From Desulfitobacterium_A sp035539115 (lineage in GTDB: Bacteria; Bacillota; Desulfitobacteriia; Desulfitobacteriales; Desulfitobacteriaceae), in contig NZ_DATLJA010000001.1 of the NCBI RefSeq assembly GCF_035539115.1, positions 1 through 64,000 of the forward strand: 64,000 nucleotides of DNA. The letters run 5' to 3'. Shown one piece after another: positions 46,171-55,237 of the stretch (its first letter is position 1; each line of letters opens with the position of its first letter). The translations under genes were made by a program, and so were the position numbers. Under the pieces are notes generated by a model. The model was given only the letters and a program-made list of their open reading frames with translations, was not told the DNA's origin and made no database searches.

Positions 46171-46219
46171 TTAACCTTAGCTTACTAAAATCTTAACTAA
46201 TGTTAACTAAACCTTAACT
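46171..46219. promoter_or_regulatory. Five TTA-type direct repeats phased at 10-11 bp
   Basis: Hexamers of the form TTA(A)CT/C start at 46171, 46182, 46193, 46203 and 46214, giving spacings of 11, 11, 10 and 11. The spacing is one helical turn and the sequence resembles PhoP-type boxes (TTAACA repeats). The array ends 13 bases before the -35 of the plus-strand gene and about 55 bases from the carD -35. Confidence 0.6.
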
Positions 46220-46232
46220 AGCGCAGGTCAAA

Positions 46233-46262
46233 TTGACAACTCCCTAAACCCATCGCTATAAT
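46233..46262 (+). promoter_or_regulatory. Promoter of the 130-aa conserved gene
   Basis: TTGACA and TATAAT are separated by 18 bases on the plus strand, downstream of the phased repeat array. Confidence 0.8.
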
Positions 46263-46294
46263 GGAGGTGAACGAAAGGAGTGAGGATCGAGCCC

Positions 46295-46687
46295 ATGGAA
46301 GAACTCACTGATCATTTCCAGACTAACGTCAAATCATTACTCAATCGGCATCAAAGTATCTTGGATATCTTATCCAAGGGTCAGGAGGCATCAGCCCGTG
46401 TCAATCGGGCCGTAGTGAAATCTGTAACCAACTGTGGTTGCCTTGGAATCGATGCGCACAAGAAAGCTTTTCCGGAAGATGTAAGTCTCAGCGACTTAAA
46501 GGAATTGCTCAATAGCCAACTTGATGGACAACTCTGTGACAATTGCAGGGATATCATACAAACTGAATTAGGAAAACAGTTCTTTTATATCGCTGCCTTG
46601 GCAAATACACTGGGACTTTCTATTGATGAGATTATCGTCAAAGAGGAAAAGAAACTATCGACCTTGACCATTTTCAACTTAACTTAG
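46295..46687 (+). CDS. Conserved clostridial protein of unknown function
   Basis: The 130-aa protein has an N-terminal helical part (LLNRHQSILDILSKGQEASA), a CxC at C47/C49 (TNCGCLGID) and a CxxC at C81/C84 (LCDNCRDII). It ends LSTLTIFNLT. The cysteine spacing suggests a metal site. I recall this as a conserved clostridial family (often labelled DUF1573), but could not verify that. The ATG at 46295 is preferred; a GTG at 46280 sits too close to GGAG. It is monocistronic, with its own promoter and terminator. Confidence 0.8.
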   Translation: MEELTDHFQTNVKSLLNRHQSILDILSKGQEASARVNRAVVKSVTNCGCLGIDAHKKAFPEDVSLSDLKELLNSQLDGQLCDNCRDIIQTELGKQFFYIAALANTLGLSIDEIIVKEEKKLSTLTIFNLT

Positions 46688-46720
46688 AGACTAATGATTA
46701 ACCCTTTGAAAGCAAATGTG

Positions 46721-46748
46721 CTGGCAAGCTTCATAATAAGCTTGCCAG
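46721..46748 (+). terminator. Intrinsic terminator of the 130-aa conserved gene
   Basis: A perfect 11-bp stem (CTGGCAAGCTT with AAGCTTGCCAG) with a CATAAT loop is followed by TTTTTTATAC. Confidence 0.95.
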
Positions 46749-46805
46749 TTTTTTATACTTTTTTTGTCTACTTATTTATTTCTTGAAGAAGCTTAAAACT
46801 TGCAT

Positions 46806-47663
46806 TTAGTGAATTGCTTGCTTCTTGAAGCGTCCACCTAGTACCTCATGGACGTCTTGAATCGTTACAAAGGCTTCCTCATCGATTTCATCAATTATAG
46901 ATTTTAACTTAGACAGCTCCAAACGCGTAACCACAACATATAAAACTCCTTTGGACTGTTTAGTGTAACCCCCTCGGCCCTCTAAATAAGTAACCCCTCG
47001 GCCGAGACGTGCCATCAGTACTTCGGCGATTTCATCCTGTTTATCCGAAACGATGATCACCGATTTCGATTCATCCAGTCCTTCAATTGTTAAATCAATC
47101 ACCTTAAAGGCAATAAAATATGCAATAAGTGAATACATCGCTCGGTCCCATCCAAAAACTATCCCGGCACTACTTAAAATAAAAAGGTTAAAAAACATCA
47201 CGATTTCCCCTACGGAAAACGCTGTTTTCTTCGAAAAAATAATGGCTACTATTTCAGTCCCGTCTAACGATCCGCCATAGCGAATTACCAGACCCACGCC
47301 AATGCCAAGAATGATCCCGCCGAATACAGTCGCCAGTAAGGGATCTTGTGTTAAACCATGTATCGGGTGAAGAATACTTACCCCCACGGAAAGTACAGTA
47401 ATTGCATACAAGGTTGAAATTACAAAAGATTTGCCAATCTGAGAATACCCAAAAACGAGAAAAGGAAGATTAAAGGTGAAGATAAAGGCTCCCAGAGGAA
47501 ACTTGGTTAAATAGCTGAAAATAATCGATATCCCGTTAATTCCCCCATCAACAATATTATTAGGAACTAAAAATATCTCTAGACCAATTGCTGCTAGTAC
47601 TGCTCCAGTCGTCAGGAAAAGGCATTTATAGATAAGTTTTACCCGTTTCTTTTGTTTAACCAT
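46806..47663 (-). CDS. YitT family membrane protein (DUF161/DUF2179)
   Basis: The 285-aa protein has about six transmembrane segments with the YitT motif (LEIFLVPNNIVDGGINGISI) and a C-terminal cytoplasmic DUF2179 domain (VLYVVVTRLELSKLKSIIDE). The ATG is 7 bases after CTGGAGG. The transported or sensed molecule is unknown. It follows radA by 35 bases where Bacillus has disA. Confidence 0.9.
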   Translation of the reverse strand: MVKQKKRVKLIYKCLFLTTGAVLAAIGLEIFLVPNNIVDGGINGISIIFSYLTKFPLGAFIFTFNLPFLVFGYSQIGKSFVISTLYAITVLSVGVSILHPIHGLTQDPLLATVFGGIILGIGVGLVIRYGGSLDGTEIVAIIFSKKTAFSVGEIVMFFNLFILSSAGIVFGWDRAMYSLIAYFIAFKVIDLTIEGLDESKSVIIVSDKQDEIAEVLMARLGRGVTYLEGRGGYTKQSKGVLYVVVTRLELSKLKSIIDEIDEEAFVTIQDVHEVLGGRFKKQAIH

Positions 47664-47698
47664 CAAATACCTCCAGTTATCTTATTCTATCTTTCATC

Positions 47699-49075
47699 TT
47701 AATTTTTCAGCATCGTATCAATAACTTCGCGCAAAGTTCCCTTTTCGATAATTTCGATTTGCTTCAAGTGTAATGGTTTTTTAAGCGTATTCTTGGGAAT
47801 AACTACTTTTTTAAAGCCCATCCGGTCAAGCTCACGGATGCGCGCTTCGAGTGCAGGGACCTTTTTGAGTTCCCCTGTCAGCCCTACATCAGCCACAAAA
47901 ACAGAATCACTAGGGATGGGTACATCCTTGACCGAAGAAACAATGCTCAGGATCACCGCAAGATTAACGGATTGCTCTTTGAGCTGAAGCCCGCCAGTTG
48001 TTTTAATCACTACATTTTTATCGAATAAGTCAATTTTCCCTCTCTGTTCAAGAATTGAAATCAAGGTATTTAGCTGATCCCTGCGCAAACACTCGGAAAT
48101 CCTTGAGGGATAGGGCGTATAGGATTTAGAAACCAAGCTCTCAACCTCGACAATAATCGGACGGGTGCCTTCCTTTACCACCGTGAGCGCACTTCCGCTG
48201 ACTTTTTCCCCCGCCTCACGCGAGGTCATAAAAAACTCTGAAGGATTATTAATCGATAGCATCCCTTGCTCAGTCATGGAAAAAAAGCCAATCTCGCCTG
48301 TACTTCCAAACCGGTTTTTTGAGCACCAAGCAGCTCTGAGTTCTTCGCCGCTTTCTCCATTCAGGATTAAAACAGTGTCCACAAGATGTTCTAAGGCACG
48401 AAGACCGGCCATTTCATCCTCTTTAGTCATCTGTCCGACCATGATCACCGCTCGGGGTCTCTCACTATTCTTCGCAATACTAAGCAGTTCATTCGCACAT
48501 TCCATCGTTTGGACGGGTGAACCTGGGCGAGAATTATATTCCTGCAAAGAAAAGGTCTGAATACTATCAATGATCACTAAATCAGGATCAAGCTCCTCCA
48601 CTGAAACGAGGACATTGTTTAAGTGCGTATCAGAATAGATCCAAATATTGCGTTTATTTCCGTTTAAAATCCGATCTGCCCGGTTTTTAATCTGACTTTC
48701 ACTTTCTTCGGCCGAAGCATAAAGTACTTTATAGCCCTGTGAGGCCACATCCTCCGCGACCTGCAAAAGCAAGGTCGATTTACCCGCTCCCGGTCGAGCC
48801 GTTAGAATCGTAAGCGAGTCTTTGACGATCCCGCCACCAAGTACCCGATTGAATTCCTGAATTCCCGTGACAATTCGGTCACTGTTTCCAGATAGGATTT
48901 CAGAAAGTTTTTTAGCCGAAGGCTTCACTTGATTAAAGGAGATCGAATTAACCGCCTTGGGTTGGTTGATGACTTCCTCAAAGGTATTCCAAGCGTCACA
49001 TTCCTGACATTTTCCCATCCAACGCGGGCTTTCATAGCCACATTGAGAACAACGATAGATTACTTTTGTTTTCAT
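47699..49075 (-). CDS. radA: RadA-type DNA repair ATPase, divergent
   Basis: The 458-aa protein has a four-cysteine zinc ribbon (CSQCGYESPRWMGKCQEC), Walker A (ARPGAGKSTLLLQ), the RadA-specific KNRFGSTGEIGFF and a Lon-like C-terminal domain. RadA processes recombination intermediates. Compared with the usual GDPGIGKS and the Lon-domain motifs I remember, it is diverged and looks AT-richer than clpC. It may be a horizontally replaced radA. Confidence 0.9.
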   Translation of the reverse strand: MKTKVIYRCSQCGYESPRWMGKCQECDAWNTFEEVINQPKAVNSISFNQVKPSAKKLSEILSGNSDRIVTGIQEFNRVLGGGIVKDSLTILTARPGAGKSTLLLQVAEDVASQGYKVLYASAEESESQIKNRADRILNGNKRNIWIYSDTHLNNVLVSVEELDPDLVIIDSIQTFSLQEYNSRPGSPVQTMECANELLSIAKNSERPRAVIMVGQMTKEDEMAGLRALEHLVDTVLILNGESGEELRAAWCSKNRFGSTGEIGFFSMTEQGMLSINNPSEFFMTSREAGEKVSGSALTVVKEGTRPIIVEVESLVSKSYTPYPSRISECLRRDQLNTLISILEQRGKIDLFDKNVVIKTTGGLQLKEQSVNLAVILSIVSSVKDVPIPSDSVFVADVGLTGELKKVPALEARIRELDRMGFKKVVIPKNTLKKPLHLKQIEIIEKGTLREVIDTMLKN

Positions 49076-49149
49076 AGAAACCTCCCCTCCTTTTACTTTT
49101 CGCTTAAAAAACGTTCATTCCTTCCAATAAAGCCGATTTAAAGAAATCT

Positions 49150-49307
49150 TAAAGAAGACTCAGCAGGCAGTCGCCTAGTCGCACTTATCCTGCCACACAT
49201 AAATACATGCATCGTAGGATAAAGAAAACTTGGCTTGTGCCAAGCATAGCGAAGGCAGAAGCCTTAGTTGCCTTATCCTGCCACACATAAATACATGCAT
49301 CGTAGGA
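49150..49307 (+). repeat. Dispersed repeat, two tandem B modules (locus 5)
   Basis: A diverged B (49150-49219) is followed by a typical B (49220-49307, cttggcttgtgccaag hairpin). Both end catgcatcgtagga. They lie between radA and clpC in the 303-base gap 49076-49378; the rest holds the clpC terminator. Confidence 0.85.
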
Positions 49308-49353
49308 AAAAGGAAATCCGGCTGTACGCTTCTCCACGTGCAAGACCGGATTT
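49308..49353 (-). terminator. Terminator of the ctsR-clpC operon
   Basis: On the minus strand AAATCCGG and CCGGATTT form an 8-bp stem followed by CCTTTTTCC, 26 bases past the clpC stop codon. Confidence 0.65.
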
Positions 49354-49378
49354 ACTTTTAGAGTTCCAACGGATTAAG

Positions 49379-51826
49379 TTAAGCAACTTTGGAAAACTTC
49401 ATCTTCCCATCTTCTGCTTCAACAAGGATATGATCCCCCACTTTAAATTCGCCTAGTAAAATATTTTCGGATAAGCTATCCTCAATTAAGCGTTGAATCG
49501 CCCGGCGAAGAGGCCGAGCCCCATAGGTTGGATCATTTCCTTCCTTCGCAATGAGTTCCAAGGCACTGTTCTCTACTTGGAGTTTAAACCCTTGTTCTTC
49601 CATCAGCGTGGTCACTTGTTTCATCAAGATCTCCGTAACTTTCACCAAAGCCTCTTGCGGAAGTGAATGGAAGACTACAATTTCATCAACACGGTTCAAA
49701 AACTCAGGACGGAATGTCTTTTTCAGTTCATCCATGACATTCGAACGCATATTCTTATACTCTGTTTCTTCATTCCGGCGAGCGGTGAAGCCCATCGCTT
49801 CTTTATGGAGGAAAGAGGCTCCAACGTTCGAGGTCATAATCAAGACAGTGTTACGGAAATCCACGGTCCGCCCCTTCGTATCGGTAAGACGTCCGTCCTC
49901 TAAGACTTGTAAGAGAATATTAAAGACATCTGGATGCGCTTTTTCAATTTCATCCAAAAGAATGACGCTATAGGGCCTCCGGCGAACCGCTTCGGTGAGT
50001 TGTCCCCCTTCGTCATGTCCGATATATCCAGGAGGAGCCCCGACCAAACGAGACACCGAATGTTTCTCCATATATTCGGACATATCTATGCGAATCATCG
50101 CGTCCTCCTCGCCAAAGAGTGCTGCCGCCAGCGTACGCGCAAGTTCCGTTTTTCCGACCCCTGTCGGTCCGAGGAAAATGAAGGAACCGATCGGACGTTT
50201 CGGATCTTTCAGTCCTGCACGTGCTCGACGTACTGCTCGAGCAACCGCTGCTACTGCATCCTCCTGGCCAATTACCCGCTGATGCAAGGTTTCTTCCAAG
50301 TGTAAAAGGCGCTCGCCCTCCCCTTGAGCGATCTTTTTCACGGGAATCCCCGTCCAACTCGCAACGATCTGGGCAATATCATCGGCTGTGACACTTGATT
50401 TATTCACATCTCGCTTACTTTCCCATTCCGTACGTTGCTTCGCCAATTCTTCGCGGAGTTCATGCTCCCGATCCCGAACTTCAGCGGCCTTTTCAAACTC
50501 TTGGCCTAACACAGCTGCTTCTTTTTCCTTTTTCAATTGTTCAACTTGTTCTTCCAGAGATTTCATATCTGGTGGCGCATTATAGGTTGCTAAGCGTACA
50601 CGGGAAGCTGCTTCATCCATCAAATCAATCGCTTTATCCGGCAGAAAACGATCCGAAATATACCGATCGGATAAATGAACAGCCGCTTCAATGGCTTCAT
50701 CCGTGATTTTCGTCCGGTGATGCGCTTCGTAACGATCCCTAAGCCCCAACAGAATCTGAATCGCCTCTTCAACCGTGGGTTCACCCACCGTAATCGGCTG
50801 GAAGCGGCGCTCTAAGGCTGCATCTTTTTCGATATACTTTCGGTATTCATCGAGCGTTGTGGCCCCGATGCACTGCAATTCGCCACGAGCTAAAGCGGGT
50901 TTGAGAATATTTGCCGCATCGATCGCACCTTCAGCTGCTCCTGCTCCAATCAAAGTATGCAATTCATCAATAAAGACGATCACATTCCCATCGACACGAA
51001 TTTCTTCCATGACTTTCTTCAAACGTTCTTCAAATTCTCCGCGATATTTACTGCCGGCTACAACAGACGAAATATCGAGAGTGACCACCCGTTTATTCGC
51101 CAAGGTTTCAGGGACCTTATTTTGTACGATCTGCTGAGCTAAACTCTCGGCAATAGCCGTTTTCCCGACTCCTGGCTCACCAATCAGCACTGGATTATTC
51201 TTGGTACGTCGACTTAAAATCTGAATAACACGTTGGAGTTCATTCTCCCGGCCAACTACCGGATCGAGCTTTCCCTCCCGCGCAAATTGGGTAAGATCGC
51301 GTCCGAATTCATTGAGTGTTGGCGTATTTCCTGGGCCCGCATTTTTCCCTATAGGTGTAGAATTACCTGCAGCAGGCATTGGCGCATCCTCGGGCTCACC
51401 CCCGAGCAAGTGAATAACTTGTTTCCAGATTTTTTCTGGACTGACTCCCATATTGAGGAGCACCCGAGCCGCTACTCCTTCCCCTTCCATCAAAAGTCCG
51501 AGCAGTAAATGCTCTGTGCCGACATAATTCACACCTTGGCGGCGAGCTTCTTCATTGGCAAGTTCAAGCACGCGCTTAACGCGCGGTGTAAATCCCACTT
51601 CTCCACCATAGGGTTGACCAACGCCGACGAGAGACTCAATCTGCTCCCGCACTTTGTCTGGTTCGATGCCAATTCCATTCAACGCTTTGGCCGCAATCCC
51701 TTCTCCTTCGGCAACCAACCCCAGTAGAAGATGTTCGGTGCCGACAACATTGTGTCCCATCCGTTTAGCTTCCTCTTTGGCCAAGCCTAAAACTTTTACT
51801 GCTCTTTCGGTAAATCGTTGTTGCAT
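49379..51826 (-). CDS. clpC: ATP-dependent Clp protease ATP-binding subunit ClpC
   Basis: This 815-aa Hsp100 unfoldase has a double Clp-N domain, AAA-1 (GEPGVGKTAIAE), a coiled-coil/UVR middle region and AAA-2 (GPTGVGKTELAR). It feeds substrates, including arginine-phosphorylated proteins, to ClpP. It starts 2 bases after the mcsB stop. The operon is under CtsR control. Confidence 0.97.
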   Translation of the reverse strand: MQQRFTERAVKVLGLAKEEAKRMGHNVVGTEHLLLGLVAEGEGIAAKALNGIGIEPDKVREQIESLVGVGQPYGGEVGFTPRVKRVLELANEEARRQGVNYVGTEHLLLGLLMEGEGVAARVLLNMGVSPEKIWKQVIHLLGGEPEDAPMPAAGNSTPIGKNAGPGNTPTLNEFGRDLTQFAREGKLDPVVGRENELQRVIQILSRRTKNNPVLIGEPGVGKTAIAESLAQQIVQNKVPETLANKRVVTLDISSVVAGSKYRGEFEERLKKVMEEIRVDGNVIVFIDELHTLIGAGAAEGAIDAANILKPALARGELQCIGATTLDEYRKYIEKDAALERRFQPITVGEPTVEEAIQILLGLRDRYEAHHRTKITDEAIEAAVHLSDRYISDRFLPDKAIDLMDEAASRVRLATYNAPPDMKSLEEQVEQLKKEKEAAVLGQEFEKAAEVRDREHELREELAKQRTEWESKRDVNKSSVTADDIAQIVASWTGIPVKKIAQGEGERLLHLEETLHQRVIGQEDAVAAVARAVRRARAGLKDPKRPIGSFIFLGPTGVGKTELARTLAAALFGEEDAMIRIDMSEYMEKHSVSRLVGAPPGYIGHDEGGQLTEAVRRRPYSVILLDEIEKAHPDVFNILLQVLEDGRLTDTKGRTVDFRNTVLIMTSNVGASFLHKEAMGFTARRNEETEYKNMRSNVMDELKKTFRPEFLNRVDEIVVFHSLPQEALVKVTEILMKQVTTLMEEQGFKLQVENSALELIAKEGNDPTYGARPLRRAIQRLIEDSLSENILLGEFKVGDHILVEAEDGKMKFSKVA

Positions 51827-51828
51827 AG

Positions 51829-52905
51829 TTAGTCACTCTCCTTGTGATCACTTAAATTTTTATGACTTAAAGCATTCCGTATGATACGAGCGCGTTCTTC
51901 ATCTCTCTGTCCCTGGTCCAATTCTTGATCCTGAATGTACTGGAGATTACCCGGTAGGGAATCAACCAAAAGCGTTGGGAAACTTTTTCCCATTCGCGGC
52001 AAAAGCCCCATATCCACTCCCATTCGGTCCAAAGACAAAAGGTGCATCGCATCCTCTGAGGTAAGTAAACGGGCATTTTCCAAAGTCCCCCGAGCCCGCC
52101 AGACCTGGTCTTCTAAAACTAATTTCGCCCCATGTTGCATAGCCTCTCGAGCATGTAGCTCGTGTTCAACAATCTGTCCGGTTACTGCTTCCAAATGAGT
52201 CAAAATATCTTCTTCACTCTGTCCTAACGTAATTTGGTTAGATACCTGAAAGAGGTGCCCATAAGCCTGTGAGCCTTCGCCGTAAAGGCCTCGAACTGCC
52301 AGACCGAGATTGGTGAGAGAGCCCAAAATTTGTTGCACTTGCTTCGTCATCACGAGCGCCGGTAGATGCACCATCACCGAGGCGCGCATCCCAGTTCCGA
52401 CATTAGTCGGACAAGCCGTCAAAAAACCTTGTGCCTCTTGGTAGGCTAAATCGAGATGCTCTTCTAAAGAATCATCCATTAAACTCGCCAAGCGATAGCA
52501 TTCCCTGATTTGATCTCCTGGAAGCAGAGCCTGAATTCTGATATGATCCTCTTCGTTCACCATAACCGAGATACGGTGATCCGCAGATAAAGCCACTCCG
52601 CGAGAACCCTTGGACTGAACCAGCCCCGGACTAATCAAATGCTTCTCAATCAAAACTTGTTGTTCAATCGCCGATAGATTGGGAAGGGAAAAATAAGTGA
52701 GTGGTTCCCCCTCGACCGTGACTCCTTTAATAACCTTCGCTATTTTCTCTTCCACCTCATGTGACTGCTCTGGGGATAAAACGTGGGGGAAGGGCGTATT
52801 CTCCAAATTACGGGCTAACCGTACGCGACTGCTTAAGACGACAGCAGAATCGCTGCTTTCTTTCATCCATTCACTTTGACCTAATAAAAGCTCTTTTCTC
52901 TGCAT
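51829..52905 (-). CDS. mcsB: Protein arginine kinase McsB
   Basis: The 358-aa protein has phosphagen-kinase motifs (VVLSSRVRLARNLENTPFPH, LTACPTNVGTGMRASVMVHL, RGLYGEGSQAYGHLFQVSNQ). It marks proteins for ClpCP by arginine phosphorylation and inactivates CtsR under stress. Its first base coincides with the last base of mcsA, so translation is coupled. Confidence 0.96.
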   Translation of the reverse strand: MQRKELLLGQSEWMKESSDSAVVLSSRVRLARNLENTPFPHVLSPEQSHEVEEKIAKVIKGVTVEGEPLTYFSLPNLSAIEQQVLIEKHLISPGLVQSKGSRGVALSADHRISVMVNEEDHIRIQALLPGDQIRECYRLASLMDDSLEEHLDLAYQEAQGFLTACPTNVGTGMRASVMVHLPALVMTKQVQQILGSLTNLGLAVRGLYGEGSQAYGHLFQVSNQITLGQSEEDILTHLEAVTGQIVEHELHAREAMQHGAKLVLEDQVWRARGTLENARLLTSEDAMHLLSLDRMGVDMGLLPRMGKSFPTLLVDSLPGNLQYIQDQELDQGQRDEERARIIRNALSHKNLSDHKESD

Positions 52906-53435
52906 TATTCCTCCCCTCCCTTCGCCTGTTCCAATCTTTTGATCTCGTCGCGAATGAGGACTGCACCTTCAAAATCTTCTTTTTGAACGAGCTGCTGAAG
53001 TTTCTCTTTCAGCTTCGTAATCTCGACCTTCTCCCGAAGCTCTTTTCCTCGACGGGCGGGTATTTTCCCAGCATGCTGTCCCCCACCATGAATACGCCGC
53101 AGCAAAGGTTCTAACTGATCGCTAAACGTCTGATAACAAACACTACAGCCCAGTTTACCTGCCTGTGTAATTTGTGAAAATTTCATTCCGCACTGCGGAC
53201 ATACCTTTTCCTGGGTCGAAGTCTGTGCTTGGCTCTGACCCTGATTTTGCGTCGGAGTCGCGAAACCAAAAAGGGCTTGGAGAAAATCCGGAACGATATT
53301 CGGGTTAATGACGAAACTCATTTCCTGCGTGTGATGCGCACAGTATTCGCAAAGATATAATTTTTGCGTTTTTCCATTGACCATTTTTGTAATCTGCACA
53401 TTTGCTTCTCGTTCTTGACATTTTTGGCAGAGCAT
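52905..53435 (-). CDS. mcsA: McsA, zinc-binding activator of McsB
   Basis: The 176-aa protein has four CxxC pairs (CQKC, CEYC, CPQC, CSVC) and a C-terminal UVR motif (LVQKEDFEGAVLIRDEIKRL). A Gln-rich linker (TQNQGQSQAQTSTQ) separates the two zinc domains. It activates McsB. Confidence 0.95.
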   Translation of the reverse strand: MLCQKCQEREANVQITKMVNGKTQKLYLCEYCAHHTQEMSFVINPNIVPDFLQALFGFATPTQNQGQSQAQTSTQEKVCPQCGMKFSQITQAGKLGCSVCYQTFSDQLEPLLRRIHGGGQHAGKIPARRGKELREKVEITKLKEKLQQLVQKEDFEGAVLIRDEIKRLEQAKGGEE

Positions 53436-53461
53436 TCTTTCTCTCCCCTTTCTTGCACTTC

Positions 53462-53932
53462 TTAACCTAAGTCTTCACGACTAAGGGTTGTCAAAATTCG
53501 TTTCATGATATGCGCTCTTAGCGCATCTGGATTGATAACCTCGCTATTTAAACTATCCGGATGAAGCATGGTCTGGATTAATGTAGCTTCCCGTTTTGAA
53601 ACAACTTCTTCTTCGAAAAGTCTTTTCAGAAGTCCGAGAGCCCGTTCATACGTGAGTTGGTTTCCAATCAACTGACGAATAATATTTTGGAACTGACTAT
53701 CATGATTCCATCCTAAGCGAACAATCCGTAGATACCCCCCACCTCCTCGGCGGCTTTCAACTAAATACCCGCGTTCGACGGTAAACCGTGTTCCTAAGAC
53801 ATAGTTGATTTGAGAAGGAGCACAAGAGAACTCTCCAGCTAGAACGCCTCGTTGGAGAATGATAAATCCTTCATCTGCTTGCTCCAAGATCTTTTTCAGA
53901 TATGCCTCGATGCGATCTGCTAAATTACCCAT
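53462..53932 (-). CDS. ctsR: Heat-shock repressor CtsR
   Basis: The 156-aa protein has a winged HTH (FSCAPSQINYVLGTRFTVER), the conserved glycine-rich wing (RRGGGGYLRIVRL) that senses heat, and the C-terminal dimerisation domain. It represses its own operon at two boxes located just upstream. Confidence 0.96.
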   Translation of the reverse strand: MGNLADRIEAYLKKILEQADEGFIILQRGVLAGEFSCAPSQINYVLGTRFTVERGYLVESRRGGGGYLRIVRLGWNHDSQFQNIIRQLIGNQLTYERALGLLKRLFEEEVVSKREATLIQTMLHPDSLNSEVINPDALRAHIMKRILTTLSREDLG

Positions 53933-53950
53933 CGTGATCCGCTCCTAAAC

Positions 53951-53985
53951 TATGACGTTTTTTGACCTTGTGACCTTCTCTGACC
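53951..53985 (-). promoter_or_regulatory. Two adjacent CtsR operators
   Basis: On the minus strand GGTCAGAGAAGGTCACA (plus 53969-53985) and GGTCAAAAAACGTCATA (plus 53951-53967) each match the CtsR box, two heptads related to GGTCAAA separated by 3 bases. They are one base apart, directly after the -10 of the ctsR promoter. Confidence 0.88.
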
Positions 53986-53994
53986 TTTAACAAT

Positions 53995-54023
53995 ATCTTA
54001 CTCATAAAAAATAGAATTTGCAA
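53995..54023 (-). promoter_or_regulatory. Promoter of the ctsR operon
   Basis: TTGCAA and TAAGAT are separated by 17 bases on the minus strand. The CtsR boxes cover the transcription start region. Confidence 0.75.
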
Positions 54024-54035
54024 GTTTTTTATAGA

Positions 54036-54281
54036 AATCCTGCCGGATTAAAATGCATACATCGTAGGACAAAAAATAGTATGGCAATTTTTGAGGTAAA
54101 GAAAACCCGGCTTTCGCCGAGCTTCAGCGATAAAGAAAACTTGGCTAGCACCAAGCCCTAGCGAAGGTGGTAGGCCTAGTTGCCTTATCCTGCCGGACTT
54201 AACCACTTGCATCGTAGGAGAACGAAAGCCGTTGGTTGCACTTATGCTAGCTGCCCTAAACTTATACTTTCTGTTAGTATA
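54036..54281 (+). repeat. Dispersed repeat, partial B plus A[B] composite (locus 6)
   Basis: A B-module remnant (54036-54069) precedes a composite: A-left 54097-54130 (ending gcga), B 54131-54219 (89 bp), A-right 54220-54281. This is the third independent case of B at the same site in A. The repeat ends against the terminator of the neighbouring small gene and fills most of the gap 53933-54300. Confidence 0.85.
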
Positions 54282-54319
54282 AAAAAAACTTCGTTTTCGC
54301 TTATCCTGCGAAAACGAAG
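54281..54319 (-). terminator. Terminator overlapping the end of the 116-aa gene
   Basis: On the minus strand CTTCGTTTTCGC and GCGAAAACGAAG form a perfect 12-bp stem followed by eight U residues. The stop codon of the gene lies in the loop. Confidence 0.9.
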
Positions 54320-54651
54320 TATACCCATGTCGTTAGTGTTAATAGGCCCGTGGCTGTCAAGAGAACTACAACGTGTCTTCCCTCTAAATTGTGAGTCCTA
54401 ATTTCTTTTCTATCACCCAGTAAAACTTTGTTTAATTCGAAACGCTCATTTCTTTCCACTTCTGACGAGCGCTTTATTTCTATCTTCTGAGTTTCTTCCG
54501 CTTTGCGAGGAAAAGGTTCGCCCAACTTTCGAATGCTTGTAGAACTCCGCTGAGCACACTTGGCCTTTTCATCGATGTCCTGCCAATGAATCGTTCCCTT
54601 GATCAAATAGCGAATTTCTTCTAAACTCAGTTCAATTTCCTTTTCTTTCAT
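54301..54651 (-). CDS. Small C-terminally membrane-anchored protein, unknown
   Basis: The 116-aa protein has an acidic, helical N-terminus (MKEKEIELSLEEIRYLIKGT), a charged middle rich in Lys/Glu/Arg and one C-terminal hydrophobic segment (VVVLLTATGLLTLTTWVYFV). I do not recognise it. The start is uncertain: a GTG six codons upstream is possible, and the ATG has GGTGGGAG 11 bases before it. It ends in a terminator next to a repeat. Confidence 0.55.
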   Translation of the reverse strand: MKEKEIELSLEEIRYLIKGTIHWQDIDEKAKCAQRSSTSIRKLGEPFPRKAEETQKIEIKRSSEVERNERFELNKVLLGDRKEIRTHNLEGRHVVVLLTATGLLTLTTWVYFVFAG

Positions 54652-54808
54652 TCCGGACCCGTCTCCCACCTTCAGTGTCTTTAATCATTTTACACTTTTT
54701 GGTATTCGCGCTCGGCATAAGAAATCCCTGCTCAAAGAAGAAGGACTATAGTCCCAAATTCACTATAAAATCGCCTTATAGCCTAAAAATCTGACAAACC
54801 TTGTCCAA

Positions 54809-55237
54809 TCACTTCGTAATTAAAACTGGGCAAGTTGCTTTCTGCAAAACGCGTTGACTGACGCTTCCAAAAACAGAACCCGCAACAACACCATAACCAT
54901 GACTTCCCATCACTACGAGGTCAATGTTCTCCTTCTGGATTTCCTCGATAATTTTACTGACCGGATGCCCTGCGTCCAACACCGTTTTCACCTGCACCCC
55001 CTCGGTATCCATCCCTGCGAGCGTGGTATCCAAAGCGATTTGCCCATTCCGGTTCAACTCTTCTTGAGTCACCGAGATTCCATAGGAAACCGTGTAGCCC
55101 CAATAAGCCTGAGGTGTATAAGTGACATGGAAAACTTCTACTTCCGCCTGAAAGGTTCGAGCCAATTCGAGCGCTGTCTTTAAAGACCTTTTGGAATAAT
55201 CCGAAGCGTCTGTGGGTACAAGAATTTTCTTAAACAT
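54809..55237 (-). CDS. Universal stress protein, UspA family
   Basis: The 142-aa protein has the UspA start (MFKKILVPTDASDYSKRSLK) and the ATP-binding motif GSHGYGVVAGSVFGSVSQRV near the C-terminus. The expected ligand is ATP; the physiological role is unknown. It follows a good site (GGGAGG). Confidence 0.92.
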   Translation of the reverse strand: MFKKILVPTDASDYSKRSLKTALELARTFQAEVEVFHVTYTPQAYWGYTVSYGISVTQEELNRNGQIALDTTLAGMDTEGVQVKTVLDAGHPVSKIIEEIQKENIDLVVMGSHGYGVVAGSVFGSVSQRVLQKATCPVLITK

